From Cyanobacteria bacterium UBA2566 (GTDB lineage: Bacteria > Cyanobacteriota > Cyanobacteriia > Cyanobacteriales > Desertifilaceae): a DNA stretch of 64,000 nucleotides. Under the pieces are notes generated by a model, which made no database searches, was not told where the DNA came from, and was given only the letters and a program-made list of their open reading frames with translations. Both the position numbers and the translations under genes were made by a program. Below, one piece after another: positions 53,521-63,709 of this stretch (positions are counted from its first letter, which is position 1; each line of letters begins with the position of its first letter). The stretch lies in assembly GCA_002340255.1 (NCBI GenBank), contig DDLS01000099.1:1-64000 (forward strand), given 5' to 3'.

Positions 53521-55809
53521 CTATTCTGACTCAGAAGAGGCATCTTCTGCTTGTCCCAAACGACGAATATTGAGGACATCGCTCATATTGCGAATTTGAG
53601 TAAACACAGATTCAAGTTGGGGGCGATCGCGAATTTCCATCCCTAAATTGATCGTTGCAGGTTTCCCGGGTGTAGTGTTCACATCCACGTTACGCACATT
53701 AATCCCTTGATCGCTTAACCGAGAGAGAATATCCTTGAGAATGCCTACCCGGTCAATGGTTTGGATTTGCACTTGCACAATATAGGTCATAGCAGTCGGA
53801 GTTCTTTTCTGGTTTTTACCGTTCCAACTGATCGGGATCAGGCGATCTCCTTCCACATTTTCCACATTTTGACAGCCTTGGCGATGAACAGAAATTCCTC
53901 GTCCCCGAGTAACCACTCCAATAATCAATTCTCCCGGAATAGGATTACAGCATCCAGCCAGATAATAAAGCAAGCCTTCAATCCCCACAATGGGAGAACT
54001 GTGCTCCCCACCAGAAGACTGAGGTGCAGAAGACGACGACGGAATCACCGCCTCACCTTTGAGTCCTTCTTTACACTCCGGTTCTAAGGGTTGAGTGGCG
54101 CGAATCGCATCTCGCAGACGGTTCACGACCAAGTTTAAGGTCAGCTCACCATAACCCAAAGCAGCGAGTAAATCATCAACAGCGTGATAATTACAGCGTT
54201 CTACAACCCATTGCATAGGTTGGGATTTGAGTAGAGCTTCAAACCCAGATTTACCCATTTCTTTTTCCAGCAGTTCCCGCCCTCTGGCAACATTTTCTTC
54301 TCGATGCGATCGCTTGTACCATTGCCGAATTCGGTTCCGCGCTCCTGCGGTTTTGACAAAATTGAGCCAATCTAAGCTAGGATGGCTATTTTTTTGCGTC
54401 AAAATTTCCACAATATCCCCATTTTTCAACATCGTATTCAACGGAACCATCCGGCCATTGACCCTAGCACCCGAGCAATGATTGCCCACTTCCGAGTGAA
54501 TTCGATAGGCAAAATCAACCGTTGACGATCCCGAAGTCAGGGAGAGAACATCCCCACGGGGAGTGAAGACATAGACATCATCTTCAAATAAATTATCTTT
54601 GATATTCTCTAAGTATTCCTGAGCATCTTTGAGATCGTTTTGCCAATCGAGCAGTTGACGTAACCAAGTAAACTTTTCATCGGTATCGGTCATGTCGCCA
54701 TAGTTCGATCCGGCTTCCTTGTATTTCCAATGGGCAGCAATCCCATATTCTGCCACTTGATGCATTTCCTGGGTACGGATTTGCACCTCTAAAGGCCGAC
54801 CAGTGGGCCCAATCACGCCCGTATGCAAGGATTGATAGCGATTTGGTTTCGGCAGACCAATATAGTCCTTAAATCGACCTGGGATCGGCCGGAAGGAGTC
54901 ATGAACGATCGCTAATGCCCGATAGCATTGATCGTTATTTCCAGTAATTATACGAATTCCAGCAATATCAAAAATTTCGTGAAACTCCTTTTGCTGCTTG
55001 TGCATTTTGCGATAAATGCCATACAGATGTTTAGGACGACCCGTAATTTCTACAGTGGCAATCCCAATCTGTTCCATCCGAATCTCTAGAATTTCAATCA
55101 CATTCTTCAGGTGTGTTTCCCGGTCTATCCGCTTTTCGGCTACTAGGGATTGCACGTCCCGATAGTAGGTGGGTTCTAAATACTTAAATGCAAGGTCTTC
55201 GAGTTCCCATTTTATGCGCCCGATTCCCAAGCGATTAGCTAAAGGAGCAAAGATTTCACGGGTTTCTAAGGCGATCGTCCGTTGTTTATCCTCCTTCATA
55301 AATTCTAGGGTTCTCATATTATGAAGTCGGTCGGCTAACTTGACCACAATCACCCGAATATCTTGGGCCATAGCCAAAAACATCCGCCGAAAGTTTTCTG
55401 CTTGGCGTTCGGTTTTACTAGAAAATTTGAACTTAGAGAGTTTGGTTACTCCTTCGACCAGTTGCCGGACTTCTGAACCAAAGCGCTCTTCCAACTCTTC
55501 TGGGGTTACCTCTGTATCTTCCACCACATCATGGAGAAAACCGGCGGCAATCATGGGGGCACTGCCTCCGAGTTCGCGCAATAATCCCGCGACTGCAACC
55601 GGGTGAGAAATATAGGCCTCTCCTGATTTTCGATATTGTCCTTTATGGAGTTGATAAGCAAATTCAAAGGCTTCCCGAATTAAGCGCCGATCTTCTGGCA
55701 ATTCAGGGGGAGGAATCGATTCAGCGAGGACTTGCTCTGGGTTTAAACAAGCAGTTAACCAGTGGGGAAGGGTAAGATCGAGGGAGTTGGGTTCAGTGAT
55801 GGTTTTCAT
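53521..55809 (-). CDS. bifunctional (p)ppGpp synthetase/hydrolase (RelA/SpoT homologue)
   Basis: The stringent-response enzyme. An N-terminal HD hydrolase domain has YISHPVAVAGLL and AAGFLHDVVEDT (His-Asp at 93-94). The synthetase domain has RIKWELEDLAFKYLEP, GIRIITGNNDQCYRALAIVHD and FKDYIGLPKPNRYQSLHTGV. The regulatory half carries TGS (VFTPRGDVLSL...), a helical region, the conserved-Cys domain (LAGCCNPIPGE, HRQGC) and a C-terminal ACT domain (DRVGILKDILSRLSDQGINVRNV). Both activities look intact, as expected for a single cyanobacterial Rsh. The start MKTITEPN fits the family. Confidence 0.96.
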   Translation of the reverse strand: MKTITEPNSLDLTLPHWLTACLNPEQVLAESIPPPELPEDRRLIREAFEFAYQLHKGQYRKSGEAYISHPVAVAGLLRELGGSAPMIAAGFLHDVVEDTEVTPEELEERFGSEVRQLVEGVTKLSKFKFSSKTERQAENFRRMFLAMAQDIRVIVVKLADRLHNMRTLEFMKEDKQRTIALETREIFAPLANRLGIGRIKWELEDLAFKYLEPTYYRDVQSLVAEKRIDRETHLKNVIEILEIRMEQIGIATVEITGRPKHLYGIYRKMHKQQKEFHEIFDIAGIRIITGNNDQCYRALAIVHDSFRPIPGRFKDYIGLPKPNRYQSLHTGVIGPTGRPLEVQIRTQEMHQVAEYGIAAHWKYKEAGSNYGDMTDTDEKFTWLRQLLDWQNDLKDAQEYLENIKDNLFEDDVYVFTPRGDVLSLTSGSSTVDFAYRIHSEVGNHCSGARVNGRMVPLNTMLKNGDIVEILTQKNSHPSLDWLNFVKTAGARNRIRQWYKRSHREENVARGRELLEKEMGKSGFEALLKSQPMQWVVERCNYHAVDDLLAALGYGELTLNLVVNRLRDAIRATQPLEPECKEGLKGEAVIPSSSSAPQSSGGEHSSPIVGIEGLLYYLAGCCNPIPGELIIGVVTRGRGISVHRQGCQNVENVEGDRLIPISWNGKNQKRTPTAMTYIVQVQIQTIDRVGILKDILSRLSDQGINVRNVDVNTTPGKPATINLGMEIRDRPQLESVFTQIRNMSDVLNIRRLGQAEDASSESE

Positions 55810-56029
55810 AGCGGGTGGATGTTTTGGGAATGATAATAGCTAATCTAATCTCGGAATCATCGAAGGGACTCAAGATTACGAGATTAGGATAATCGCAATG
55901 GAAAAATAGTTGGTGGTGGAGATAACAAAGATGCAGATCCTGATTTCAGGTTATCTCTGATGCTCTGTTATTTAATACTATTACTATAACTTTACACCTT
56001 TAAAAAAAGCGAGGGGATGAAATACCTCT

Positions 56030-56392
56030 ATGTTATGGCAACAACACAAGCAGATTTACCAGCACTTTCTCGAACGCTTAAGGAAAGTCTTAATGCTGGC
56101 TACAAGCAAGACTAATCTAGACGGATTAATTCCAGCTTGCCAGGAGGCTGAAGATTTTTTTGCGCAACAGATTGCACCCCGGTTTGGGGATGAACCCGAT
56201 TCCCCCACTGAGATGGCTTGGCAGTCGATTCACACGGAGATGCATAAACAAATGAAATTATTGGTAACTGAGACTACATTTTACCAAATGAGTCGCCAGG
56301 AATTGGCGAAACAGCAGAGAAAAAATAGGATTAGTAATTATATCCGGAATCTCATTCACTATTGCGAGATGATTTTAGGGTCTGGTGGGTAA
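56030..56392 (+). CDS. PatD-like small helical protein (tentative)
   Basis: 120 residues, all-helical by pattern: HKQIYQHFLERLRKVLMLAT, LIPACQEAEDFFAQQI, MAWQSIHTEMHKQMKLLVTETTFYQ, and a final IRNLIHYCEMIL. The spacing and the YCE-x-IL end resemble the heterocyst frequency control protein PatD of filamentous cyanobacteria. PatD-like genes are also found outside heterocyst formers, so this does not prove differentiation. Its 3' end overlaps the convergent receiver-kinase gene by 18 bases. Function in this organism is unknown. Confidence 0.5.
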   Translation: MLWQQHKQIYQHFLERLRKVLMLATSKTNLDGLIPACQEAEDFFAQQIAPRFGDEPDSPTEMAWQSIHTEMHKQMKLLVTETTFYQMSRQELAKQQRKNRISNYIRNLIHYCEMILGSGG

Positions 56393-57544
56393 GGTAATGG
56401 TGAAGGTGGTTCCTTGGTTTACTTGGCTGTTAATGTGAATGGTTCCGTTGTGTAAATCCACACTTTTTTTGACAATGGAAAGTCCTAAGCCTGTTCCACC
56501 AATATTGCCAATATTGCTGCCTCGATGAAAGGAATCAAACAGATGCTGTTGCTCAGATTCAGGAATGCCAATTCCTCGATCTTGAATCTGAAATTCCATA
56601 GTGTTGTTCAGACAACGCACGCGAACAGATACGGTTCCTCCCTGGGGAGAATACTTAATGGCATTGGAGAGTAAGTGAACGAGGATTTGCTCAAGTAAGC
56701 TGCTATCGAGCATCCATGAGGTGACAGAGTCTTGGGGGAGAAATTCCAGGGAATATTGGGAACCGGCGATCGTTTGCATCCGGGCAATCGCTTCTTCAAA
56801 CAGGGGAATTACATCCACCAGCGTGGGGTTAAATTCCAGTAAGCCAAAATCCGCATCCTTGATAAACAGGATATCCTCTAAGAGGCTAGTCATATGGTTA
56901 ATGGCTTTATGAATCCGGTCAAAATGCTTATTTTGTTTTTCCCGATCCCACTTATCTCGATATCGCTCTAGCATCCCGATGGATAAACCGATAGTGGTGA
57001 GGGGGGTACGATATTCATGGGAGATGGTGGTAATAATCCGAGATTTTAGCTCATTGAGGGCTTGTAGATGATTTAAAGCTTGATTAAGATAAGGGTCGAT
57101 GAAGCAACGATCTTGGGGATGAGAGATGCCCAGTAAGCTGGTAATTCGTTTGTTGAGCAGTTGAGGATGAAGGGGTTTGGGTAAATAATCATCAGCCCCC
57201 AGCTCCAAAATTTGGCTAATAAAATCGGGTTGGTGACACTCACTGATGGCTAAAATCGCTGGAGGGTAAGTTTGGCACTTCTGTCGATAAGCGATCGCCT
57301 CAGTGAGAGGTTTCAAGTTGCTGCTGTTGACATCGACAACGATCAGATGGGGTTGCTCTGTGGTGATTTCTGCGATCTCACGGACAGTTTGAGTGACATA
57401 CTGATGTGAGACAATCGCCCCCGCTAAAGGCGGATCGATCGATAAACTCAATTCTTTCGCGAAGGGAGGATCTTCTTCAACAATCAGAATCAACGAAGAC
57501 ATCAGAGATTGGATATAGTGCTTAGAGGTAACATCTGTCATCAT
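56375..57544 (-). CDS. receiver-histidine kinase (REC-HisKA-HATPase), soluble
   Basis: Residues 17-135 form a receiver: LILIVEEDPPF, phosphoacceptor Asp71 in LIVVDVNSSN, Lys123 in YLPKPLH. The first acidic pair is E-E-D, acceptable. A HisKA domain follows with TTISHEYRTPL (His176; the usual HEL/F is HEY) and then a HATPase domain (LLSNAIKYSPQGG, QDRGIGIPESE, GTGLGLSIVKK). There is no membrane segment, so it takes its signal from another kinase through the N-terminal receiver. 389 residues. No partner gene is directly adjacent. Confidence 0.92.
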   Translation of the reverse strand: MMTDVTSKHYIQSLMSSLILIVEEDPPFAKELSLSIDPPLAGAIVSHQYVTQTVREIAEITTEQPHLIVVDVNSSNLKPLTEAIAYRQKCQTYPPAILAISECHQPDFISQILELGADDYLPKPLHPQLLNKRITSLLGISHPQDRCFIDPYLNQALNHLQALNELKSRIITTISHEYRTPLTTIGLSIGMLERYRDKWDREKQNKHFDRIHKAINHMTSLLEDILFIKDADFGLLEFNPTLVDVIPLFEEAIARMQTIAGSQYSLEFLPQDSVTSWMLDSSLLEQILVHLLSNAIKYSPQGGTVSVRVRCLNNTMEFQIQDRGIGIPESEQQHLFDSFHRGSNIGNIGGTGLGLSIVKKSVDLHNGTIHINSQVNQGTTFTITLPTRP

Positions 57545-57722
57545 CTCAGATTTTGCATCTTAAGATTTAAGGTCAGAGGATGAGTATAGCCATCTAGTAA
57601 TCACATGTCTGATGACTATTGCTAGAGTGCTTATTCCCTTTTGCCTGACTTCTGCAAGAAGTCTATGGTCTAGATGCACCTTCAAGAGAATCATACCTGA
57701 ATTGATGAAAATTGATGAAAGT

Positions 57723-59711
57723 CTACACTAATTTTGAGTGATTATCCAAGCTTAATCCATGGGTCTGAATGGTATTGCGCCCCTGAGCTTTAGATTGATA
57801 GAGAGCTTCATCGGCATTGATTAGTAGCTGATAGGGTTCCATGTCTAATCGAGGAGTTTGGCACGCGACTCCTAGAGATAACGTTAAGTTCGATCGGATC
57901 GGGGAAGCGAGATGCTCAATTTCTCGATCCTGAATCTCTTCCTGAATTTTGTCAGCGACTTCTAGAGCGCCATCTAAGGGAGTGTTAGGGAGAAGCACCA
58001 CAAATTCTTCCCCACCATAGCGAGCGACTAAATCGGCTGGACGTTGGGCTGATGAGGCGATCGCCTGGGCAACTTTTCGTAAGCAATCATCTCCAGCTTG
58101 ATGGCCATAGGTATCATTATAGAGTTTGAAATAATCGACATCGCATAGGATAACGGAGAGGGGAGTGCCTTCACGGGCAAGTCTGCGCCATTCCACTGCT
58201 AAGTATTGATCGAAGCCTCGTCGATTGGCAATACCCGTTAAGCCGTCTAGGGTAGCCATTTGTTGGAGTACCCGATTGGTTTGAGCTAATTGTTGATACA
58301 GTTGCCCTTGACGGATGGCGATCGCTACCTGATGGGTGATTTTTCTCAGTAATGCTAGTTGATCTTCTGGCCAAGTACGTGGCGATCGACAATCCTGTAA
58401 GGCTAAAAGCCCCCAAAGAGATTCGGGTGTTTTTTGCCGTAATTCTTCTGGTGATTTTATCCCCACATCTCGATCGGAGGTGAGTAACTCAAAACACTTA
58501 ATTTGAATCACCAATTGGGATTTAACCTGCCATTGATGTAACTTTTCTTGAAATGCAGAGCGAGCTGGGGATAAAACCTCTTCAATCACCCCTAGTTTTA
58601 ACTCTGATTCTGAACCCCAATCGAGGATTTCTTCGAGGTTAACTTCCTCAATGCTTTCTCCTAAAATTGAAGTACAATCAGGAGCAACTGACTCTACCAA
58701 AACACTTAACTGCGGTTCTGGGTGTAAACCATAGATTAACACTCGATCGGCTTGCAGGAGTTGCTGCACTTCCTGAACTGTAGTTTTTAAGATCTCCTCT
58801 AAATTAAGGGATTGACGAATTTTTTGGGTGATAATACTAAGAATTTTTTCCTGTTGGGCTTGTTTTCTTAAAATCAATTCTGCTTGTTTGGTGTTGGTAA
58901 TATCTCGACCTACTGCTTGATATTCAGCTAAAGTGTTCTGGGACGTAAAAATTCCTCGAATCGTCCAAGATTGCCAAATCAGATGGGGGTTATGACCAAG
59001 GATGGGTAATTCCAAGGTAATGGTAGGACTTTTGGGGGTGATTTGGCTCAGTTGTGTCTGAAGTTGATGCCAGTCTTGGGTAAACAATTTATAGGAAGCA
59101 CACTGACCGATTAAGGAGTCTGGGGATTGATGGCAAAATAAACTAAAGGCTCGGTTAATAAACGTAATGGTTCCATCGGCTAGAAATCGACAAATAAATT
59201 CTGTTTGATCTTCAATAATGCCTCGGTAGCGAGCTTCACTTTGCCGTAATTTTTCTAGGGTTTCTTTTCGCTTGATTGCATAATGAATGGCACGAGCCAG
59301 CATATTGGGACGTAACTCGTTCTTAAAAATATAATCCTGTGCCCCTACTTTGAGTGCTGATATGGCGGTGATTTCATCCTCTAAGCCGGTCAGCACGATA
59401 ATGGGAATATGAGGCGCTTGTTGATACATAACTTGACAAGTCTCTAAACCTCTGATATCTGGCAACGACAAATCTAATAAAATTACTGCATAAGATTTTT
59501 TCAAGACCCATTCTATAGCTTCAGCCATGATTTCCACACGATCAATTTGGTAATCGCATCCTTGTGTCCTTCTGAGTAAAGTTTCAATCAGACGAACATC
59601 AGTAGGATTATCTTCAATCAATAGTACATTTAGGATAACTTGATTCACCAGGCTTAATCCTTGACTATCTTCAACACAAAAGGCTAATTGATAAACAATT
59701 ATACATGACAT
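57723..59711 (-). CDS. response regulator with PAS, GAF and GGDEF domains (diguanylate cyclase)
   Basis: The order is receiver (about 28-150, LLIEDNPTDVRLIE, Asp in VILLDLSLPD), PAS (about 160-275, ending YQAVGRDITNTKQ), GAF (about 300-475) and GGDEF (about 490-655). The active-site motif is GGEEF near residue 565, inside RYGGEEFVVLLP, so c-di-GMP synthesis is expected. No RxxD I-site is obvious before it. It is the last gene of a three-gene minus-strand set with the multi-PAS kinase and the Rcp1-like receiver. An internal GTG at 59648 is a plausible alternative start, since the first 21 residues look unlike a receiver. Confidence 0.92.
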   Translation of the reverse strand: MSCIIVYQLAFCVEDSQGLSLVNQVILNVLLIEDNPTDVRLIETLLRRTQGCDYQIDRVEIMAEAIEWVLKKSYAVILLDLSLPDIRGLETCQVMYQQAPHIPIIVLTGLEDEITAISALKVGAQDYIFKNELRPNMLARAIHYAIKRKETLEKLRQSEARYRGIIEDQTEFICRFLADGTITFINRAFSLFCHQSPDSLIGQCASYKLFTQDWHQLQTQLSQITPKSPTITLELPILGHNPHLIWQSWTIRGIFTSQNTLAEYQAVGRDITNTKQAELILRKQAQQEKILSIITQKIRQSLNLEEILKTTVQEVQQLLQADRVLIYGLHPEPQLSVLVESVAPDCTSILGESIEEVNLEEILDWGSESELKLGVIEEVLSPARSAFQEKLHQWQVKSQLVIQIKCFELLTSDRDVGIKSPEELRQKTPESLWGLLALQDCRSPRTWPEDQLALLRKITHQVAIAIRQGQLYQQLAQTNRVLQQMATLDGLTGIANRRGFDQYLAVEWRRLAREGTPLSVILCDVDYFKLYNDTYGHQAGDDCLRKVAQAIASSAQRPADLVARYGGEEFVVLLPNTPLDGALEVADKIQEEIQDREIEHLASPIRSNLTLSLGVACQTPRLDMEPYQLLINADEALYQSKAQGRNTIQTHGLSLDNHSKLV

Positions 59712-59789
59712 CCCTTTTTATCTGCCTTGATGTTTCAATTACCGCAGCCTCAATCTTATGATTCGCAGGATTGGGATTTGCTTTTCAGG

Positions 59790-60245
59790 TTAGAATATTG
59801 TACCGGGTATGGGGGGGAGTTTAACAGAAGTTAACCAAAATTCTTCTACTCGGCGAATCAAGTCTTGGAACTGATAAAAAGAGGAGGGTTTACTCAGATA
59901 ACAATTGGCATAATTTTCGTAACTCGACAGAATATCGGCTTCATTCTCTGAGTTGCTTAACACGATCACAGGAATTACCCTCAGACATAGATCGGCTTTA
60001 ATCTCCGCTAAGACTTCTAAACCCGTTTTAGTCGGTAACTTGAAGTCTAATAGTATGATCTGGGGGCGCGGACTTTGCTGATAGGGTTCCTGCTGATATA
60101 AAAAGGCGATCGCCTGTTCCCCAGTTTCTACCACATGGATCTGATACGTCATCGAGCCTTCCCGAAATGCCCGCACTGTTAAGGCTGCTTGACTCGGAGA
60201 GTCTTCGATCAACAAAATATGAACGGGTTCAGAACTGTAATTCAA
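59790..60245 (-). CDS. Rcp1-like single-domain response regulator
   Basis: A stand-alone receiver of 151 residues: VHILLIEDSPSQAALTVRAF, an insert of the Rcp1 type (YQQEPYQQSPRPQ), Asp in IILLDFKLPTKTG, VIVLSNSENEADI, and Lys in CYLSKPSSFYQF. Rcp1 proteins accept phosphate from phytochrome-like kinases. It starts 15 bases after the stop of the multi-PAS kinase gene, so the pair is very likely cognate. The last 15 residues have a Pro-rich extension. Confidence 0.93.
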   Translation of the reverse strand: MNYSSEPVHILLIEDSPSQAALTVRAFREGSMTYQIHVVETGEQAIAFLYQQEPYQQSPRPQIILLDFKLPTKTGLEVLAEIKADLCLRVIPVIVLSNSENEADILSSYENYANCYLSKPSSFYQFQDLIRRVEEFWLTSVKLPPIPGTIF

Positions 60246-60260
60246 AGTACAAAATTATCA

Positions 60261-63200
60261 TCAGGTGCGATCGCCAATTGTAAAATAAAATGTCGCTCCC
60301 TGGTTCAGGTGAGACTCAACCCAAATCTTTCCCCCATGGCGTTGAATAATCTTATCGCAGATCGCTAACCCAATGCCTGTGCCTGGAAAAGTGCTTTGGG
60401 AATGGAGCCTTTGGAAAAGGACAAAGATGCGCTCGGCATAATGAGGATCAATACCAATACCGTTATCTTGCACCCAAAATAGCCAATGGCAATCTTGACG
60501 TTGAGCGCCAAGGTGAATCTTCAGGGGGCGATCGCTGCGAAACTTGATGGCGTTACTGCATAAATTTTGCCACAGTTGCACCATCTGGGAGCGATCGGCG
60601 TGGATGGTGGGTAAGGGATCGTGGGTAATGGTTGCACCACTTTCCTCGATCGCGACTTTTAAGTTAATCCATACCTGTTCTAATACCTCGTGAAGATCGG
60701 TGGGAAGCCTCTCTTGAGCGCGAGTTCCCACCCGTGAAAAGGCTAATAAATCGCGGATTAAGCTTTGCATTCGTTGTCCTTCACTGAGGATACAGTGAAG
60801 ATAGCTTTGCCCTTCATCATCGAGAAGATCGCCATAATCTTCCTTCAATAGTTGACTAAAGCTCACAACTCCTCGCAGGGGTTCCTGCAAATCATGGGAA
60901 GCAACATAAGCAAATTGCTGTAATTCGGCGTTAGAGCGGGCTAATTCTTGTTGTTGGCGGATTTGTTGAGAAATTGACTCTTGTTGCTCGAGTTGGGCTT
61001 GCTGACGGGCAGTATGGGTATAGAGCATTTCCCCTACCACCTGTAAAATCCGACTATCTTTGACCGACCATTGTTTAGGGTTCTGACAATGAGACTCACA
61101 TGTAATCTGTCCCCAAAGTTTTCCAGATGCTGTCCAAATGGGAACAGCTAAGAGGGAACCAATCTGCAACGATTCTAAATAGGCTTTCTCTAACTTCGCG
61201 ATCGCTGGCAGATCATCAAGGGAATTAAATATCAACATATCCTGTTGGCGCAGAGTCTCAAACCACCAGACAAAAGGAGCTACATCCAGGTCTTGAAGCA
61301 GATCGCGAAATGGTATACTCTGAGCATTACACCATTCATCGGTTAAACTCAACTGAGTTTCTTCTGAATTGAAGCGAATTAAATAGACGCGGTTAGCCCC
61401 CATTGCTTGGGCTAGAATTCCCAACAGATCGTCAAAATCGAGGGTGTCATGGCGAGTGAGCCATTTAGAAACTTCAGATAAGGCAGTTTCCAATTTGAGG
61501 CGATATTTTAATTCTTCTTCCGCTTGTTTGCGATCGGTAATATCTTCTGCAATTCCAGCGATGCGCTCAATATTTCCCCACTGATCTTCAATGGGAAAGG
61601 CTCGATCCCAAATCCATCGGGTTTTCCCATTGGGACAAAGAATTCGATATTCACAAAAGGTATGTTCGCCCTGAATCTGCCGATCCCAGGTTTCTTGAAC
61701 GCGATCGCGATCTTGGGGATCGATACTCTCTAACCAAGAAAAATTAGGCTCATAGACTTTTGAGAGCGATCGCTCCCAAACCTGTTCATACGCAGGACTC
61801 ATATATTCAATCTGATAGGGATGGGTAGAAGCCAACCAAAATACATCCTGAATATTGCCGGCTAATTGACGAAACCGTTCTTCACTTTCTCTGAGTGCCT
61901 CCTCTGCCTGTCTGCGCTCTGTAATATCGCGAATACTAATAACATAAACGGGTTCGCCCAACCAATAGGTTTGAGAAACACTCATTTCTCCAACACCCAT
62001 CACCTGTTTCCCTTGAATTAAATCAATTTCTGTTACACTGGCCACGGTTAGGGGTTGACCAAAATCGTGATCGACTAAACTAGACAGGGGACGATTAAAC
62101 AATTTTTCTGCTGCGGGATTAACAAACTGAATCACACCTTGAAGATCCACAATCAGCAAGCCATCAGAAGCGCTATTAATAATCGTATGCAGTCGTGCCT
62201 CACTTTCCCAGAGTTGTAATTCAATCAATTTGTGGGTAGTAATATCAATCGCTGTGCCTAAAATTTCAATCGGAACTCCTTGTGCATTTCGCTTAAAGAT
62301 CATATTACGCGATCGCAGCCACACCCAAGACCCATTCCGATGGCGCATCCGATACTCAACTTCCTGTACTTCCCCATCGGCTAAACTTAACCACTCCTGT
62401 TTTATCGTTTCAATATGTTCCAATTCATCCGAATGATAATTTTGCTCAAAAAATATCGATCCTTGGGACTGAATCTCTTTGGGAGAATAACCCAGCACAC
62501 TTTCTAGAGAGCGATTAACATAAATATTTTTCTCCGTTTGCAAATCATACAAGTAGAGTACTTCAGGAGAAGCATCAGTCAGTTGTTCAATAAAGCGTTT
62601 ATTGTGGCGTAATTCTTCTTCTGTGTGCTTGCGATCGGTAATATCTCGATAAACACTCAAATACCAATATCGTTCTTCTTCCCAAATCATAGAGGTAGAA
62701 ACCAACAGTGTTTTCTGTTCTCCATTTTTCGTGCAAATGACCGTTTCTACATCTTCTATTTTTCCATGATCGCGCACCTGATTCATCTGAGCGGTCACTT
62801 GCGTTAAATCTGCTGGGTTCGGATATAACAAGTTTAAAAAGTTATTCGCTTTATTCGCCTCTTCTTGAGAATATCCGGTCAGAGTTTCCATTTTAGGATT
62901 AAAAATCGTGAAATGTCCCTTATCATCACTCAGAGTAATACCTTCTCCCACCGTCTTAATCACCATTAATAGGCGATCTAGCAATCTGTTGATTAAATTA
63001 GAACTCTGTTTTTGAGACGTGATATCCGTATCTGTACCTGCCATGCGATAAGGCTTGCCTTCACTATCTCGAAACGCAATTCCTCGTGTCAACAGCCAGC
63101 GAATACTTCCATCTTTATGGACGATCCGATGTTCAACTTCATAAAGAGGGGTTGAGCCATCTAAATGTTCTTGAACTGACTTCCTTGTCATCTCTCGATC

Positions 63201-63533
63201 GTCAGGATGAATCAAATCCATCCAAGGATCGATATAATTGGGAATTTCTTCATTTTGATACCCCAAAACTCCTTTTAAGTTGGGCGAAATATATATTTCA
63301 TTTGTCTGTAAGTTCCAATCCCATACTCCGACTTGACTGCTAGAAATTGCTAGGGTGTAGCGTTCTTCTGTTTGGTTGAGTAAATACTTTAGTCTCTGGT
63401 TTTCTTGAAGGAGTTCTTGTAGTTTAGTTTCCACAAACTTAAAATCACCCCAGACGTGAGAGGAACAGAAATCGTTGAACCGATTACAGAGTGCTAAACT
63501 AGAGGATCTGGGAAAAGCTGAACTATTCATCAC
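60261..63533 (-). CDS. multi-PAS/GAF sensor histidine kinase (Cph1-like kinase core)
   Basis: 1090 residues, no membrane segment. After a short coiled coil there are five PAS/PAC units, ending near residues 175 (GTDTDITSQK), 305 (VYRDITDRK), 430 (GTAIDITTHK), 540 (SIRDITERR) and 670 (GIAEDITDRK). A GAF domain (about 685-840), a HisKA domain with YVASHDLQEPLRG (His880) and a HATPase domain (NLCSNAIKF, QDNGIGIDPHY, GTGIGLAICDK) follow. The GAF lacks an obvious bilin-binding Cys, so light sensing through a bilin is not supported. The kinase core is of the phytochrome class that partners with Rcp1, and such a regulator is the next gene. Confidence 0.94.
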   Translation of the reverse strand: MMNSSAFPRSSSLALCNRFNDFCSSHVWGDFKFVETKLQELLQENQRLKYLLNQTEERYTLAISSSQVGVWDWNLQTNEIYISPNLKGVLGYQNEEIPNYIDPWMDLIHPDDREMTRKSVQEHLDGSTPLYEVEHRIVHKDGSIRWLLTRGIAFRDSEGKPYRMAGTDTDITSQKQSSNLINRLLDRLLMVIKTVGEGITLSDDKGHFTIFNPKMETLTGYSQEEANKANNFLNLLYPNPADLTQVTAQMNQVRDHGKIEDVETVICTKNGEQKTLLVSTSMIWEEERYWYLSVYRDITDRKHTEEELRHNKRFIEQLTDASPEVLYLYDLQTEKNIYVNRSLESVLGYSPKEIQSQGSIFFEQNYHSDELEHIETIKQEWLSLADGEVQEVEYRMRHRNGSWVWLRSRNMIFKRNAQGVPIEILGTAIDITTHKLIELQLWESEARLHTIINSASDGLLIVDLQGVIQFVNPAAEKLFNRPLSSLVDHDFGQPLTVASVTEIDLIQGKQVMGVGEMSVSQTYWLGEPVYVISIRDITERRQAEEALRESEERFRQLAGNIQDVFWLASTHPYQIEYMSPAYEQVWERSLSKVYEPNFSWLESIDPQDRDRVQETWDRQIQGEHTFCEYRILCPNGKTRWIWDRAFPIEDQWGNIERIAGIAEDITDRKQAEEELKYRLKLETALSEVSKWLTRHDTLDFDDLLGILAQAMGANRVYLIRFNSEETQLSLTDEWCNAQSIPFRDLLQDLDVAPFVWWFETLRQQDMLIFNSLDDLPAIAKLEKAYLESLQIGSLLAVPIWTASGKLWGQITCESHCQNPKQWSVKDSRILQVVGEMLYTHTARQQAQLEQQESISQQIRQQQELARSNAELQQFAYVASHDLQEPLRGVVSFSQLLKEDYGDLLDDEGQSYLHCILSEGQRMQSLIRDLLAFSRVGTRAQERLPTDLHEVLEQVWINLKVAIEESGATITHDPLPTIHADRSQMVQLWQNLCSNAIKFRSDRPLKIHLGAQRQDCHWLFWVQDNGIGIDPHYAERIFVLFQRLHSQSTFPGTGIGLAICDKIIQRHGGKIWVESHLNQGATFYFTIGDRT

Positions 63534-63709
63534 TAATTGCTCCTATTTTGAGTAACAAGTCTCTCGTTTTCTTGATCTATCGTATGAATCAAAAATTAGG
63601 CTTAACTCTAACGGACTGTAGTCGGCAACTTGTACCTCAATCCATAGGAATAAAGAAGCGTATTAAAATAGTCCAGTCATTCTATCAAGAAACAAGGTTT
63701 CAATCGATG

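Noticed and set aside
60261..63533. Multi-PAS/GAF kinase considered as a phytochrome
   Set aside because: The kinase core and Rcp1 partner fit, but the GAF region has no visible bilin-binding Cys motif and there is no PHY domain.
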